Positions 8,639 through 16,917 of a stretch of 47,258 nt of DNA are shown here, piece by piece (positions within the stretch are counted from its first letter, which is position 1; the number at the start of each line of letters is the position of its first letter). Source of the stretch: an uncultured Oscillospiraceae bacterium (lineage in GTDB: Bacteria > Bacillota > Clostridia > Oscillospirales > Oscillospiraceae). The notes beneath the pieces are model-generated. The model was not told the DNA's origin and made no database searches. It worked only from the letters and a program-made list of their open reading frames with translations. The DNA lies in NCBI GenBank assembly GCA_910578505.1, contig CAJTPV010000025.1, forward strand, positions 1 through 47,258. Reading direction: 5' to 3'. The position numbers and the translations under genes are program-made.

Positions 8639-8974
8639 ATGGAAGCTAACGCTTATTTGAAATACCTCCGCATCGCCCCCCGCAAGGTGCAGATCGTCGC
8701 GGACCTGATCCGCGGCAAGGACGTCAATACCGCCATGGCGATTCTGATGCAGACCCCCAAGGCCGCATCCGAGCCCATGATCAAGCTGCTCAAGAGCGCT
8801 GTGGCCAACGCGGAGAACAACCACGATATGGACGTGGAAAAGCTGTACGTGTCCCAGGTGTTCGCCACGCCCGGACCCATTCTCAAGCGGGTCATGCCCC
8901 GGGCCCAGGGCCGCGCCTACAGAATCAACAAGAGAACATCTCACGTGACCCTGACGGTCGCTGAGAAGGCATAA
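8639..8974 (+). CDS. rplV: 50S ribosomal protein L22
   Basis: L22 contacts all six 23S rRNA domains, and its beta-hairpin narrows the exit tunnel. The 111-residue protein shows LKYLRIAPRKVQIVADLIRG near the start and the hairpin sequence PGPILKRVMPRAQGRAYRINKRTSH near the end (about residues 77-101), the region where macrolide-resistance changes occur in other bacteria. No such change can be judged here. The start follows AAGGAGGACGCAAGATAAT. Confidence 0.97.
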   Translation: MEANAYLKYLRIAPRKVQIVADLIRGKDVNTAMAILMQTPKAASEPMIKLLKSAVANAENNHDMDVEKLYVSQVFATPGPILKRVMPRAQGRAYRINKRTSHVTLTVAEKA

Positions 8975-8992
8975 GAAGGAGGGAGACAGTTT

Positions 8993-9856
8993 ATGGGACA
9001 GAAAGTAAATCCCCACGGCATGCGCGTGGGCGTCATCAAGGACTGGGATTCCCGTTGGTATGCCAGCAGCGAGAAGGTAGGGGACCTGCTTGTTGAGGAC
9101 AAGAAGATCCGGGATTACCTGAAGAAGGAGCTGTATGCCGCCCAGGTGCCCAAGATCGAGATTGAGCGCAGCAACGGCGGCGTGACCGTGTTCCTGCACT
9201 GCGCCCGCCCCGGCATGGTCATCGGCAAGGACGGCGCGAAGATCGAGGAGACCCGGCTGGCTGTGGAGAAGATGATCGGCAAGACCACCCGTCTGAACAT
9301 CATTGAGGTCCGCTCCCCGGATATGAACGCCCAGCTGGTGGCGGAGAACATCGCCCAGCAGCTGGAGAAGCGCATCTCCCACCGCCGGGCCATGAAGAAC
9401 GCCATGGGCCGGGCCATGCGGGCCGGGGCCAAGGGCATCAAGTGCTGCTGCTCAGGCCGTCTGGGCGGCCGGGAGATCGCCGGCGTGGAGCACTACCACG
9501 AGGGCACCATCCCCCTGCAGACCATCCGGGCGGACATTGAGTACGGCTTTGCCGAGGCTGCCACCACCTTTGGCCGTATCGGCGTGAAGGTGTGGGTGTA
9601 CAAGGGAGAGGTCCTCAGCCAGGTGCTGCGCACGGTGCCCCGCACCATGGACACCTCCAAGCCCTATGAGGAGCGCCGCGAGCGCCGTCCCCGCCGGGAT
9701 GGCGACCGCCGGGGAGGCCGTGACAACCGCGGTCCCCGCCGGGATGATAACCGCGGCCCCCGCCGTGACGACAACCGCGGCCCCCGCCGCGACGGACAGG
9801 GCGGTTTCGCCAGCCGCGGACCCCGCCCGGAGAAGAAAGAAGGAGGCGCTCAGTAA
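8993..9856 (+). CDS. rpsC: 30S ribosomal protein S3 with Arg/Gly-rich C-terminal repeat tail
   Basis: S3 lies at the mRNA entry pore of the 30S subunit. The N-terminal domain, the KH domain (PGMVIGKDGAKIEE) and the C-terminal S3 domain (GVEHYHEGTIPLQTIRADIEYG) are all intact. The protein has 287 residues against about 210-230 for most S3. The extra part, from about residue 218, is a tail rich in Arg, Gly and Asp in which DNRGPRRD recurs three times (DNA about 9720-9795). It is in frame and its stop overlaps the rplP start, so it is a real extension. The role of the tail is unknown; RGG-like tails often bind RNA. Confidence 0.96.
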   Translation: MGQKVNPHGMRVGVIKDWDSRWYASSEKVGDLLVEDKKIRDYLKKELYAAQVPKIEIERSNGGVTVFLHCARPGMVIGKDGAKIEETRLAVEKMIGKTTRLNIIEVRSPDMNAQLVAENIAQQLEKRISHRRAMKNAMGRAMRAGAKGIKCCCSGRLGGREIAGVEHYHEGTIPLQTIRADIEYGFAEAATTFGRIGVKVWVYKGEVLSQVLRTVPRTMDTSKPYEERRERRPRRDGDRRGGRDNRGPRRDDNRGPRRDDNRGPRRDGQGGFASRGPRPEKKEGGAQ

Positions 9857-10284
9857 TGCTTCTGCCAAAGAGAGTGAAGTACCGCCGGGTGCATCGCGGC
9901 CGCCTCACCGGCAAGGCGACCCGCGGCAATACCGTGACATACGGCGAGTTTGGCCTGGTGGCCACCGAGCCGGCATGGATCACCAGCAATCAGATCGAGG
10001 CCGCCCGTATCGCCATGACCCGCTATACCAAGCGCGGCGGCCAGGTGTGGATCAAGATCTTCCCCGACAAGCCCATCACCGAAAAGCCGGCGGAGACCCG
10101 CATGGGTTCCGGTAAAGGCTCCCCGGAGTACTGGGTGGCCGTGGTGAAGCCGGGAAGAGTGATGTTTGAGATCGCGGGCGTCAGCGAGGAAATTGCCCGG
10201 GAGGCCCTGCGTTTGGCCAGCCACAAGCTGCCGATCAAGTCGAAGATCGTCAAGCGCGAGGAGCAGCAGGAAGTAGGTGAATAA
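9856..10284 (+). CDS. rplP: 50S ribosomal protein L16
   Basis: L16 helps position A-site tRNA on the 50S subunit. The 142-residue protein starts MLLPKRVKYRRVHRGRL and contains the conserved GRIAMTR-type segment (here AARIAMTRYTKRGGQVWI) and KPAETRMGSGKGSPEYWVAVVKPG. Length is normal. The start overlaps the rpsC stop by one base (TAATG), implying coupled translation, and the rpmC ribosome site lies in its last codons. Confidence 0.97.
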   Translation: MLLPKRVKYRRVHRGRLTGKATRGNTVTYGEFGLVATEPAWITSNQIEAARIAMTRYTKRGGQVWIKIFPDKPITEKPAETRMGSGKGSPEYWVAVVKPGRVMFEIAGVSEEIAREALRLASHKLPIKSKIVKREEQQEVGE

Positions 10285-10285
10285 G

Positions 10286-10486
10286 ATGAAGGCAAAAGAG
10301 ATCCGTAAGATGAGCGAGGCTGAATTGGGCGAGAAGCTGGTCAGCCTGAAAAAAGACCTGTTCTTCCTGCGTATGCAGCACGCCACCAACCAACTGCAAA
10401 ATCCGGTGAAGATTGCTGAGGTCAAGCGTGACATTGCCCGAGTCAAGACCATTATCCGCGAGCAGCAGAACGCTGCCGCCAAGTAA
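10286..10486 (+). CDS. rpmC: 50S ribosomal protein L29
   Basis: A 66-residue helical-hairpin protein near the exit tunnel, next to L23. It has the typical MKAKEIRKMSEAELGEKL opening and VKIAEVKRDIARVKTII ending. The ATG at 10286 is preferred to the in-frame GTG at 10277, because AGGAAGTAGG (10268-10277) is correctly spaced only for the ATG and because MKA(K)EI is the family's usual start. It begins one base after the rplP stop codon. Confidence 0.95.
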   Translation: MKAKEIRKMSEAELGEKLVSLKKDLFFLRMQHATNQLQNPVKIAEVKRDIARVKTIIREQQNAAAK

Positions 10487-10505
10487 GAGAAGGAGGGTAA
10501 TCGAA

Positions 10506-10769
10506 ATGAGTGAAGCGAGAATTTCCTCCCGTAAGACCCGGGTCGGCAAGGTCGTGTCCGACAAGATGGATAAGACCGTGGTCGTGGCCATCGAGGACCG
10601 GGTGGCCCATCCGCTGTACAAGAAGATCGTAGGCCGCACCTACAAGCTGAAAGCCCACGACGAGCAGAACCAGTGCGGCGTAGGCGACAAGGTGAAGGTC
10701 ATGGAGACCCGCCCGCTGAGCAAGGACAAGAGATGGCGCGTGGTCGAAATCATTGAGAAGGCGAAGTAA
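10506..10769 (+). CDS. rpsQ: 30S ribosomal protein S17
   Basis: S17 is a primary 16S rRNA binder of the OB-fold type. The protein has 87 residues counted from ATG 10506 (MSEARISSRKTRVGKVVSDKMDKTVVVAIEDR). The conserved HPLYKKIVGRTYKLKAHDE and VMETRPLSKDKRWRVVEI blocks are present. The frame stays open upstream for 31 codons, but the AAGGAGG at about 10490 and family length support this start. The N-terminal extension before KTRVGKV is slightly longer than in E. coli but ordinary for Firmicutes. Confidence 0.96.
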   Translation: MSEARISSRKTRVGKVVSDKMDKTVVVAIEDRVAHPLYKKIVGRTYKLKAHDEQNQCGVGDKVKVMETRPLSKDKRWRVVEIIEKAK

Positions 10770-10783
10770 GGGGGTGCCGTGAG

Positions 10784-11152
10784 ATGATCCAACAGGAATC
10801 TTTCTTAAAGGTGGCCGACAATACCGGCGCCAAGGAAATCAAGTGCATCCGTGTCCTGGGCGGCTCCAAGCGCAAGTATGGCAACATCGGTGATGTGATC
10901 GTGGCCAGCGTGCGCAAGTCCACCCCCGGCGGCACGGTGAAGAAGGGCGAAGTGGTGAAGGCCGTCATCGTGCGCAGCGCCAAGGGCGTGCGCCGGGCCG
11001 ACGGCACCTATGTCCGCTTCGACGACAACGCCGCTGTCCTCATCAAGGACGACCGGAACCCCAGGGGGACCCGTATCTTTGGGCCGGTAGCCCGCGAGCT
11101 GCGGGATAAGGACTACATGAAGATCCTGTCCCTGGCTCCCGAGGTCGTGTAA
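10784..11152 (+). CDS. rplN: 50S ribosomal protein L14
   Basis: L14 binds 23S rRNA at the subunit interface. The 122-residue sequence matches the family end to end. It shows MIQQESFLKVADNTGAKEI, the signature KGVRRADGTYVRFDDNAAVLI and the closing IFGPVARELRDKDYMKILSLAPEVV. It begins 14 bases after rpsQ. Nothing unusual. Confidence 0.98.
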   Translation: MIQQESFLKVADNTGAKEIKCIRVLGGSKRKYGNIGDVIVASVRKSTPGGTVKKGEVVKAVIVRSAKGVRRADGTYVRFDDNAAVLIKDDRNPRGTRIFGPVARELRDKDYMKILSLAPEVV

Positions 11153-11167
11153 GGAGGAGCAGAGAGA

Positions 11168-11506
11168 ATGGCTATGAACATCAAGAAGGGCGACACCGTA
11201 GTGGTCCTGTCCGGCAAGGACAAGGGCAAGCAGGGGAAGGTGAACGCCGTCATCCCCGGCGAGGGCAAGGTGGTAGTGGAGGGTGTGAATATGGTCACCT
11301 GCCACACCAAGCCCCGCCGCCAGGGCGAGGAGGGCGGCATCGTCCGCCGGGAGGCCGCCCTGTACGCCAGCAAGGTGCAGCTGGTCTGCCCCAAGTGCGG
11401 CAAGGCCACCCGCGTCGGCAGCAAGCGGGTGCAGAAGACCATCTCCGGCAAGGAGAAAATGGTAGGCGTGCGCGTGTGCAAGAAGTGCGGCGCCGAGGAA
11501 ATTTGA
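11168..11506 (+). CDS. rplX: 50S ribosomal protein L24
   Basis: L24 initiates 50S assembly. The 112-residue protein has the KOW motif (KKGDTVVVLSGKDKGKQGKV) and the downstream GGIVRREAALYASKVQLVCP block. The C-terminus carries two CxxC pairs (CPKCGK and CKKCG) that could bind zinc; several bacterial L24 proteins have such a pair set, others do not. ATG 11168 is used; a second ATG six bases on (11174) is possible. AAGGAGG lies 10 bases upstream. Confidence 0.96.
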   Translation: MAMNIKKGDTVVVLSGKDKGKQGKVNAVIPGEGKVVVEGVNMVTCHTKPRRQGEEGGIVRREAALYASKVQLVCPKCGKATRVGSKRVQKTISGKEKMVGVRVCKKCGAEEI

Positions 11507-11523
11507 GAGAGGAGTAGGATAGC

Positions 11524-12063
11524 ATGGCCAGACTGAAAGAAAAGTACAATGCCGAAGTCGCTCCTGCTCTGATGAAAAAGTTCGAGTACAAGAGCGTCAT
11601 GCAGATCCCCAAGATCGACAAGGTCGTGGTCAACGTCGGCTGCGGCGAGGCCCGGGACAACGCCAAGGTCCTGGAGGCCGTGGTGCGGGATCTGACCGCC
11701 ATCACCGGACAGAAAGCGATCATTACCATTGCCAAGAAGAGCGTGGCGAACTTCAAGGTCCGCGAGGGCATGCCCGTGGGCGCGAAGGTGACGCTGCGCA
11801 GCGAGAAGATGTGGGAATTCCTGGACCGTCTGTTCAACGTGGCTCTGCCCCGTGTCCGGGACTTCCACGGCATCAACCCCAACTCCTTCGACGGCAGGGG
11901 CAACTACGCCCTGGGCGTTAAAGAGCAGCTGATCTTCCCGGAGATCGAGTACGACAAGATCGACAAGATCCGGGGCATGGACATCATCATCTGCACCACC
12001 GCCCGGACCGACGAGGAAGCGAAGGCTCTGCTGGAGCTGGTGGGCGCACCCTTCGAGCGCTGA
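11524..12063 (+). CDS. rplE: 50S ribosomal protein L5
   Basis: L5 binds 5S rRNA and forms the bridge to the 30S head. The 179-residue protein has MARLKEKYNAEVAPAL, the IPKIDKVVVNVGCGEA block, the GQKAIITIAKKSVANFKVREG segment and the closing DIIICTTARTDEEAKALLELVGAPF. Length is normal for the family. It begins 17 bases after rplX. Confidence 0.97.
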   Translation: MARLKEKYNAEVAPALMKKFEYKSVMQIPKIDKVVVNVGCGEARDNAKVLEAVVRDLTAITGQKAIITIAKKSVANFKVREGMPVGAKVTLRSEKMWEFLDRLFNVALPRVRDFHGINPNSFDGRGNYALGVKEQLIFPEIEYDKIDKIRGMDIIICTTARTDEEAKALLELVGAPFER

Positions 12064-12085
12064 GAAGAGGGAGGTTGGTTAAAAA

Positions 12086-12271
12086 ATGGCAAAAAAGTCA
12101 ATGATTCTTAAGCAGCAGGCGGAGCCGAAGTTCTCCAGCCGGAAATACAACCGCTGCAAGATCTGCGGCCGGCCCCACGCATATCTGCGCAACTACGGCG
12201 TGTGCCGTATCTGCTTTAGGGAGCTGGCGTACAAGGGCGAGATCCCCGGCGTACGCAAGGCCAGCTGGTGA
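12086..12271 (+). CDS. rpsN: 30S ribosomal protein S14, zinc-binding (type Z)
   Basis: The short 61-residue form of S14 in the 30S head. Two pairs of cysteines (CKIC and CRIC, residues about 24-43) make the zinc finger that marks the C+ form of this protein, as expected in a Firmicute. It begins MAKKSMILKQQAEPKFSSRKYNR. It is followed by an unusually long 209-base gap containing palindromic repeats before rpsH. Confidence 0.97.
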   Translation: MAKKSMILKQQAEPKFSSRKYNRCKICGRPHAYLRNYGVCRICFRELAYKGEIPGVRKASW

Positions 12272-12280
12272 ACGGGCAGT

Positions 12281-12355
12281 AAAGGTTTCGGTCAAGCCTT
12301 TTCAAAGGCTTGCGGGGGTTTGGGGGCGGCGTCCCCAAGTCCTGCCGCACGGCAG
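12281..12355. repeat. Palindromic repeat cluster inside the spc operon
   Basis: Three inverted repeats lie between rpsN and rpsH. AAGCCTTT (12294-12301) pairs with AAAGGCTT (12304-12311). TTGGGG (12320-12325) pairs with CCCCAA (12333-12338), within a very G-rich stretch. CTGCCG (12342-12347) pairs with CGGCAG (12350-12355). The G-rich segment resembles dispersed repeats I recall from related gut Clostridia. No U-tract follows, so read-through is expected. Confidence 0.6.
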
Positions 12356-12480
12356 CGCGGCATCATACCAAAGGACGGCGAAAGGTCGCTGAGAATGACG
12401 GCAAACCACATAAATTCGCAGCGATACCTCGCCGCCTCAACAGCGAAACGCTGTAACTTCTAAAAGGAGGAGCATTCAAT

Positions 12481-12879
12481 ATGCACATTACAGACCCCAT
12501 CGCGGATATGCTGACCCGCATCCGCAACGCCAACAGCGCCCGGCATGAGACCGTGGACGTACCGGCGTCCAACATGAAAAAGAGCATTGCCCAGATCCTG
12601 CTGGACGAGGGCTATATCAAGAGCTTCCAGCTCATCGACGACGGCACCCAGGGCGTCATCCGCATCACCCTGAAGTACAACGCGGGCAAGGAGCGGGTCA
12701 TCACCAACCTGCGCCGCGTGAGCAAGCCGGGCCTGCGTGTCTACGCCGGCGCGGACGACCTGCCCAAGGTCCTGCGGGGCCTCGGCATCGCCATCGTATC
12801 CACATCCAAGGGCGTCATGACCGATAAGGAGGCCCGCAAGGCCCATATCGGCGGGGAAGTCCTGGCATTCGTCTGGTAA
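12481..12879 (+). CDS. rpsH: 30S ribosomal protein S8
   Basis: S8 is a primary 16S rRNA binder and, in E. coli, the repressor of the spc operon. The 132-residue protein starts HITDPIADMLTRIRNANSARH and ends with the conserved GIAIVSTSKGVMTDKEARK and GGEVLAFVW. Length is normal. An AAAAGGAGG site precedes the ATG. The preceding repeat-filled gap could give it its own regulation, but no clear promoter is visible there. Confidence 0.97.
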   Translation: MHITDPIADMLTRIRNANSARHETVDVPASNMKKSIAQILLDEGYIKSFQLIDDGTQGVIRITLKYNAGKERVITNLRRVSKPGLRVYAGADDLPKVLRGLGIAIVSTSKGVMTDKEARKAHIGGEVLAFVW

Positions 12880-12893
12880 GGAGGGTATTTGAG

Positions 12894-13439
12894 ATGAGTA
12901 GAATCGGCAGAATGCCCATTACCGTCCCCGCCGGCGTCGAAGTCAGCGTGGCTGATGGCAATGTGGTAACGGTCAAGGGCCCCAAGGGCACCCTGACCAA
13001 GCAGCTCCATCCCGCAATGGTGATCGAGCAGAACGGAACGGAGATCAGCGTCAAGCGTCCCTCCGACTCCAAGGAGCACCGCTCTCTCCACGGCCTCACC
13101 CGCACCCTGCTGCACAACATGGTGGTGGGCGTGCACGAGACCTACAAGAAGGAGCTGGAGATCAACGGCGTGGGCTACCGCGCCGTCAAGGAGGGCAAAA
13201 ACCTGGTCATGAACCTGGGCTATTCCCACCAGGTCACCGTCCCTGAGGTGGACGGCATCACCATCGACGTCCCCTCCCCCAACAAGATCGTCATCGCCGG
13301 CTGCGACAAGCAGCAGGTGGGCCAGTTCGCCGCCGAGGTCCGGGAGAAGCGTCCTCCCGAACCGTACAAGGGCAAGGGCATCAAGTATGCCGACGAGGTC
13401 ATCCGCCGCAAGGTGGGCAAGACCGGCGCGAAGAAGTAA
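12894..13439 (+). CDS. rplF: 50S ribosomal protein L6
   Basis: L6 lies near the factor-binding site of the 50S subunit. The 181-residue protein contains two tandem homologous domains. It begins MSRIGRMPITVPAGVEV, and the second domain ends in the family signature PEPYKGKGIKYADEVIRRKVGK (about residues 154-175). Length is normal. It begins 14 bases after rpsH. Confidence 0.97.
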   Translation: MSRIGRMPITVPAGVEVSVADGNVVTVKGPKGTLTKQLHPAMVIEQNGTEISVKRPSDSKEHRSLHGLTRTLLHNMVVGVHETYKKELEINGVGYRAVKEGKNLVMNLGYSHQVTVPEVDGITIDVPSPNKIVIAGCDKQQVGQFAAEVREKRPPEPYKGKGIKYADEVIRRKVGKTGAKK

Positions 13440-13455
13440 GGAGGCGAGCTGAAAG

Positions 13456-13809
<354 letters not shown>

Positions 13810-13826
13810 GGGAGGAGGAAATTACC

Positions 13827-14330
13827 ATGGCTGGCAGATTTGAAAAACCCCAGAGCGAGTATATTGAAAAAGTCGTGAACCTCAACCGGGTTTCCAAGAC
13901 GGTCAAGGGCGGCCGCGTGATGAAATTCTCCGCCCTGATGGTGGTGGGCGACGGCAAGGGCAAGGTGGGCTTCGGCCTGGGCAAGGCCGCCGAGGTCCCT
14001 GAGGCCATCCGGAAGGGACTGGAGGACGCGAAGAAGAACATGGTGACCATCACCATGTCCGGCACCACCATCCCCCACGAGGTCATCGGCGAGTTCGGCG
14101 CGGGCCGCGTGATGCTGAAACCCGCCGCCGAAGGTACCGGCATCATCGCCGGCGGCCCTGTCCGCGCGGTGATGGAGGCGGCGGGCGTGAAGGATATCCG
14201 CGCCAAGTGCCTGCGCTCCAACAACCCCCAGAACGTGGTTGCCGCCACCTTCCAGGGCCTGCGCTCCCTGCGGGGCCCGGAGGAAGTGGCCCGCATCCGG
14301 GGCAAGAGCGTGGAAGAGATCGTAGGGTAA
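13827..14330 (+). CDS. rpsE: 30S ribosomal protein S5
   Basis: S5 lines the mRNA entry pore and influences decoding accuracy. The 167-residue protein has the double-stranded-RNA-binding-like N-terminal domain (VVNLNRVSKTVKGGRVMKF, ALMVVGDGKGKVGFGLGKA) and the C-terminal domain (GGPVRAVMEAAGVKDIRAKCLRS). The loop in which spectinomycin-resistance changes occur elsewhere (VSKTVKGG) looks wild type. Normal length. Confidence 0.97.
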   Translation: MAGRFEKPQSEYIEKVVNLNRVSKTVKGGRVMKFSALMVVGDGKGKVGFGLGKAAEVPEAIRKGLEDAKKNMVTITMSGTTIPHEVIGEFGAGRVMLKPAAEGTGIIAGGPVRAVMEAAGVKDIRAKCLRSNNPQNVVAATFQGLRSLRGPEEVARIRGKSVEEIVG

Positions 14331-14346
14331 GGAGGAGACGAGAAAA

Positions 14347-14529
14347 ATGGCAAAGCTGAACATTACGCTCGTCAAGAGCCTCAACGGCCGGCTGGCGAAG
14401 CACATCGCCACCGCCAATTCCCTGGGACTGCGGCGGATCGGCGACGCCACCGAGCAGCCTGACAATCCACAGACCAGGGGCAAGATCGCCCAGATCGGCT
14501 ATCTGCTCCGGGTCGAAGAGACCAAATAA
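14347..14529 (+). CDS. rpmD: 50S ribosomal protein L30
   Basis: A small 60-residue 50S protein, present in many but not all bacteria. It has the typical KLNITLVKSLNGRLAKHIATA opening, the LGLRRIGD block and the closing IAQIGYLLRVEE. It begins 16 bases after rpsE behind AAGGAGG. Confidence 0.96.
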   Translation: MAKLNITLVKSLNGRLAKHIATANSLGLRRIGDATEQPDNPQTRGKIAQIGYLLRVEETK

Positions 14530-14543
14530 GGAGGTACCGGACA

Positions 14544-14984
14544 ATGAATCTGCATGAACTGTCTCCCGCCGCCGGCTCCACCCAGGTGGGCAAGCGCAAG
14601 GGCCGGGGCGCCGGTACGGGCAATGGCAAGACCGCAGGCCGCGGTCACAAGGGGCAGAAGGCCCGCAGCGGCGGCGGCGTGCGCGTCGGCTTTGAAGGCG
14701 GCCAGATGCCTTTGGCCCGCCGGGTGCCGAAGCGCGGATTTAACAACATCTTCGCCAAGCCGCTGGCGATCATCAATCTCAGCGACCTGGACCAGTTCGA
14801 CAACGGCGACACCGTGACCGCCCAGGTCCTGCTGGACAAGGGCATCCTCAGCAAGTGCCCCTATGGGTACAAGGTGCTGGGCAACGGCAAACTGACAAAG
14901 AAAATTACCGTGGAAGCTTCCGCATTTTCCAAGTCCGCACAGGCCGCCATCGAGGCCGCGGGCGGAAAGGCGGAGGTGAGGTAA
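14544..14984 (+). CDS. rplO: 50S ribosomal protein L15
   Basis: L15 is a late-assembly 50S protein. The 146-residue sequence has the glycine-rich, basic N-terminal extension that threads into rRNA (GSTQVGKRKGRGAGTGNGKTAG, GHKGQKARSGGGVRVGFEGG) and a globular C-terminal half ending in the conserved EASAFSKSAQAAIEAAGGKAE. Normal length. Its last codons contain the ribosome site for secY. Confidence 0.97.
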   Translation: MNLHELSPAAGSTQVGKRKGRGAGTGNGKTAGRGHKGQKARSGGGVRVGFEGGQMPLARRVPKRGFNNIFAKPLAIINLSDLDQFDNGDTVTAQVLLDKGILSKCPYGYKVLGNGKLTKKITVEASAFSKSAQAAIEAAGGKAEVR

Positions 14985-14988
14985 CAGC

Positions 14989-16269
14989 ATGATCCAAACC
15001 ATTCGCAAGGCGTGGGGAATCCCGGAGCTGCGCAAGAAGATCATGTTCACCCTGATGATCCTGGTCATCTACCGTCTGGGCAGCGCGATCCCTGTCCCCT
15101 ACGTGGACACCAACACGCTGAGCACCTATCTCAACGGCATGGGCACCACCATCCTGGGCCTGTACAACGTGATGAGCGGCGGCGCCTTCGCCCAGGCCAC
15201 CGTATTTGCTCTGGGCATCCAGCCCTATATCAACAGTTCCATTATTATCCAGCTGCTCACCGTGGCCATCCCGGCCCTGGAGCGGATGCAGCGGGAGGGC
15301 GGCGAGGAGGGCAAGAAGAAGATTCAGTCCATCACCCGCTACGCCACCGTGGCCATCGCGCTGCTGCAGGCCGTGGGCTACTACGCCATTATGAAGCGGT
15401 ACAGCATCCTCACCGACCAGAGCATCTGGGCGGCGCTGGTGATTATCGTCTCCTTCATTGCCGGCTCCAGCTTCCTGATGTGGCTGGGCGAGCAGTGCAA
15501 CGAGTTCGGCGTGGGCAACGGCATCTCCATGATCCTGTTCGCGGGCATCATCTCCCGCATCCCCAGCATGATCTCCACTCTGTACAGCGCGATCCTCACC
15601 GGCACCATGCACTGGGCCTGGACGCTGCTGATCGTCGTGGGCGTACTGCTGCTGGTGGTGCTGATCGTGTTCGTCAACGACGCAGAGCGGCGCATACCCG
15701 TCCAGTACGCCAAGCGCCAGGTGGGACGCAAGATGTACGGCGGACAGTCCAGCAGCCTGCCCATGAAGGTGAATATGTCCGGCGTCCTGCCCGTCATCTT
15801 CGCCCAGTCCATCGCATCCATCCCCGCCACCATCGGCGCGTTCCTGCCGGCCCCCAACGAGGGCACCTTCGCCTATTCCCTGCTGAACGCCATTGACACC
15901 AAGAGCTTCCTGTACCTGGTGGTCTATTTCCTGCTGATCATCGGCTTCAGCTATTTCTATGCCACCATCCAGTTCAACCCCGTGGAGATCTCCAACAATC
16001 TCAAGCGCAACGGCGGCTTTATCCCCGGCTTCCGTCCGGGCCGGCCCACCAGCGACTTCATTGCGCGGGTGCTGAATAAGATCACGCTGTTCGGCGCGAT
16101 CTACCTGGGCGTGGTTGCCATCCTGCCCCTGCTGGCCGACAAGTTCTCCGCCGTGGCCATCGGCATCGGCGGCACCTCCATCATCATCGTTGTGGGCGTG
16201 GCCCTGGAGACGGTGCAGGCGCTGGAGAACCAGATGCTCATGCGGCAGTATAAGGGCTTCCTGGAGTAA
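14989..16269 (+). CDS. secY: Protein translocase subunit SecY
   Basis: SecY is the channel of the Sec translocon in the cytoplasmic membrane. The 426-residue protein has about ten hydrophobic segments. It shows the family hallmarks LSTYLNGMG and SGGAFAQATVFALGIQPYINSSIIIQ (plug and TM2 region), GNGISMILFAGI, and the cytoplasmic loop RRIPVQYAKRQVGRKMYGGQ. Length is normal. The start is four bases after rplO. Its place in the spc operon couples translocon supply to ribosome supply, as in most bacteria. Confidence 0.98.
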   Translation: MIQTIRKAWGIPELRKKIMFTLMILVIYRLGSAIPVPYVDTNTLSTYLNGMGTTILGLYNVMSGGAFAQATVFALGIQPYINSSIIIQLLTVAIPALERMQREGGEEGKKKIQSITRYATVAIALLQAVGYYAIMKRYSILTDQSIWAALVIIVSFIAGSSFLMWLGEQCNEFGVGNGISMILFAGIISRIPSMISTLYSAILTGTMHWAWTLLIVVGVLLLVVLIVFVNDAERRIPVQYAKRQVGRKMYGGQSSSLPMKVNMSGVLPVIFAQSIASIPATIGAFLPAPNEGTFAYSLLNAIDTKSFLYLVVYFLLIIGFSYFYATIQFNPVEISNNLKRNGGFIPGFRPGRPTSDFIARVLNKITLFGAIYLGVVAILPLLADKFSAVAIGIGGTSIIIVVGVALETVQALENQMLMRQYKGFLE

Positions 16270-16278
16270 GGAGAGGTT

Positions 16279-16917
16279 ATGAAACTGATTCTGTTAGGCG
16301 CTCCCGGCGCCGGGAAGGGTACCCAGGCGGAGGTCCTCTGCAGGAAGCTGGGCATCCCCTCCATCTCCACCGGCAATATTCTCCGCGCCGCCATCAAGGA
16401 CGGCACGCCCACCGGCCTGAAGGCCAAGTCGTATATCGACGCCGGCGCTCTGGTGCCCGATGAGGTCATCATCGGCATCGTGGACGAGCGCCTGGCCCAG
16501 GACGACTGCAAGAACGGCTATATCCTGGACGGGGTGCCCCGCACCATCGCCCAGGCCGAGGCCCTGGAGAAGGCGGGCATCACCTTTGACGCCGTCGTCT
16601 CCATCGAGATCAGCGAGGAGGAGATCCTCCGCCGCATGAGCGGGCGGCGCGTGTGCGGCGCCTGCGGCGCCAGCTACAACGTGGACTTCGTCCCCCCCAG
16701 GGTGGAGGGCATCTGCGACAGCTGCGGCGGCAAGCTGATCCAGCGCAAGGATGATACGCCTGAGACGGTCCGTGAGCGCCTCAAGGTCTATCATACAGAG
16801 ACTGAGCCGCTGGTGGACTTCTACGCGAACCGGGGTCTTCTGCGCCCGGTCCGCTCGGCGGATACCAAGGAAGCCACCACCAAGGCCATCCTGGACGTTC
16901 TGGGAATCGAAAAATGA
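16279..16917 (+). CDS. adk: Adenylate kinase, zinc-LID type
   Basis: Adk converts ATP and AMP to two ADP in the cytoplasm. The 212-residue protein is of the long type. It has the P-loop GAPGAGKGT (residues 7-15) and a LID domain whose four cysteines (Cys126, Cys129, Cys146, Cys149) form a structural zinc site as in Gram-positive bacteria. The usual LDGFPRT motif reads LDGVPRT (residues 83-89), so a near-invariant Phe is Val. It lies nine bases after secY and overlaps map by four bases (ATGA). Confidence 0.97.
   Translation: MKLILLGAPGAGKGTQAEVLCRKLGIPSISTGNILRAAIKDGTPTGLKAKSYIDAGALVPDEVIIGIVDERLAQDDCKNGYILDGVPRTIAQAEALEKAGITFDAVVSIEISEEEILRRMSGRRVCGACGASYNVDFVPPRVEGICDSCGGKLIQRKDDTPETVRERLKVYHTETEPLVDFYANRGLLRPVRSADTKEATTKAILDVLGIEK

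Noticed and set aside
9645..9853. S3 repeat tail as a frameshift or assembly artefact
   Set aside because: The frame is continuous, repeats are in register, and the stop codon overlaps the rplP start exactly as expected of a native operon.
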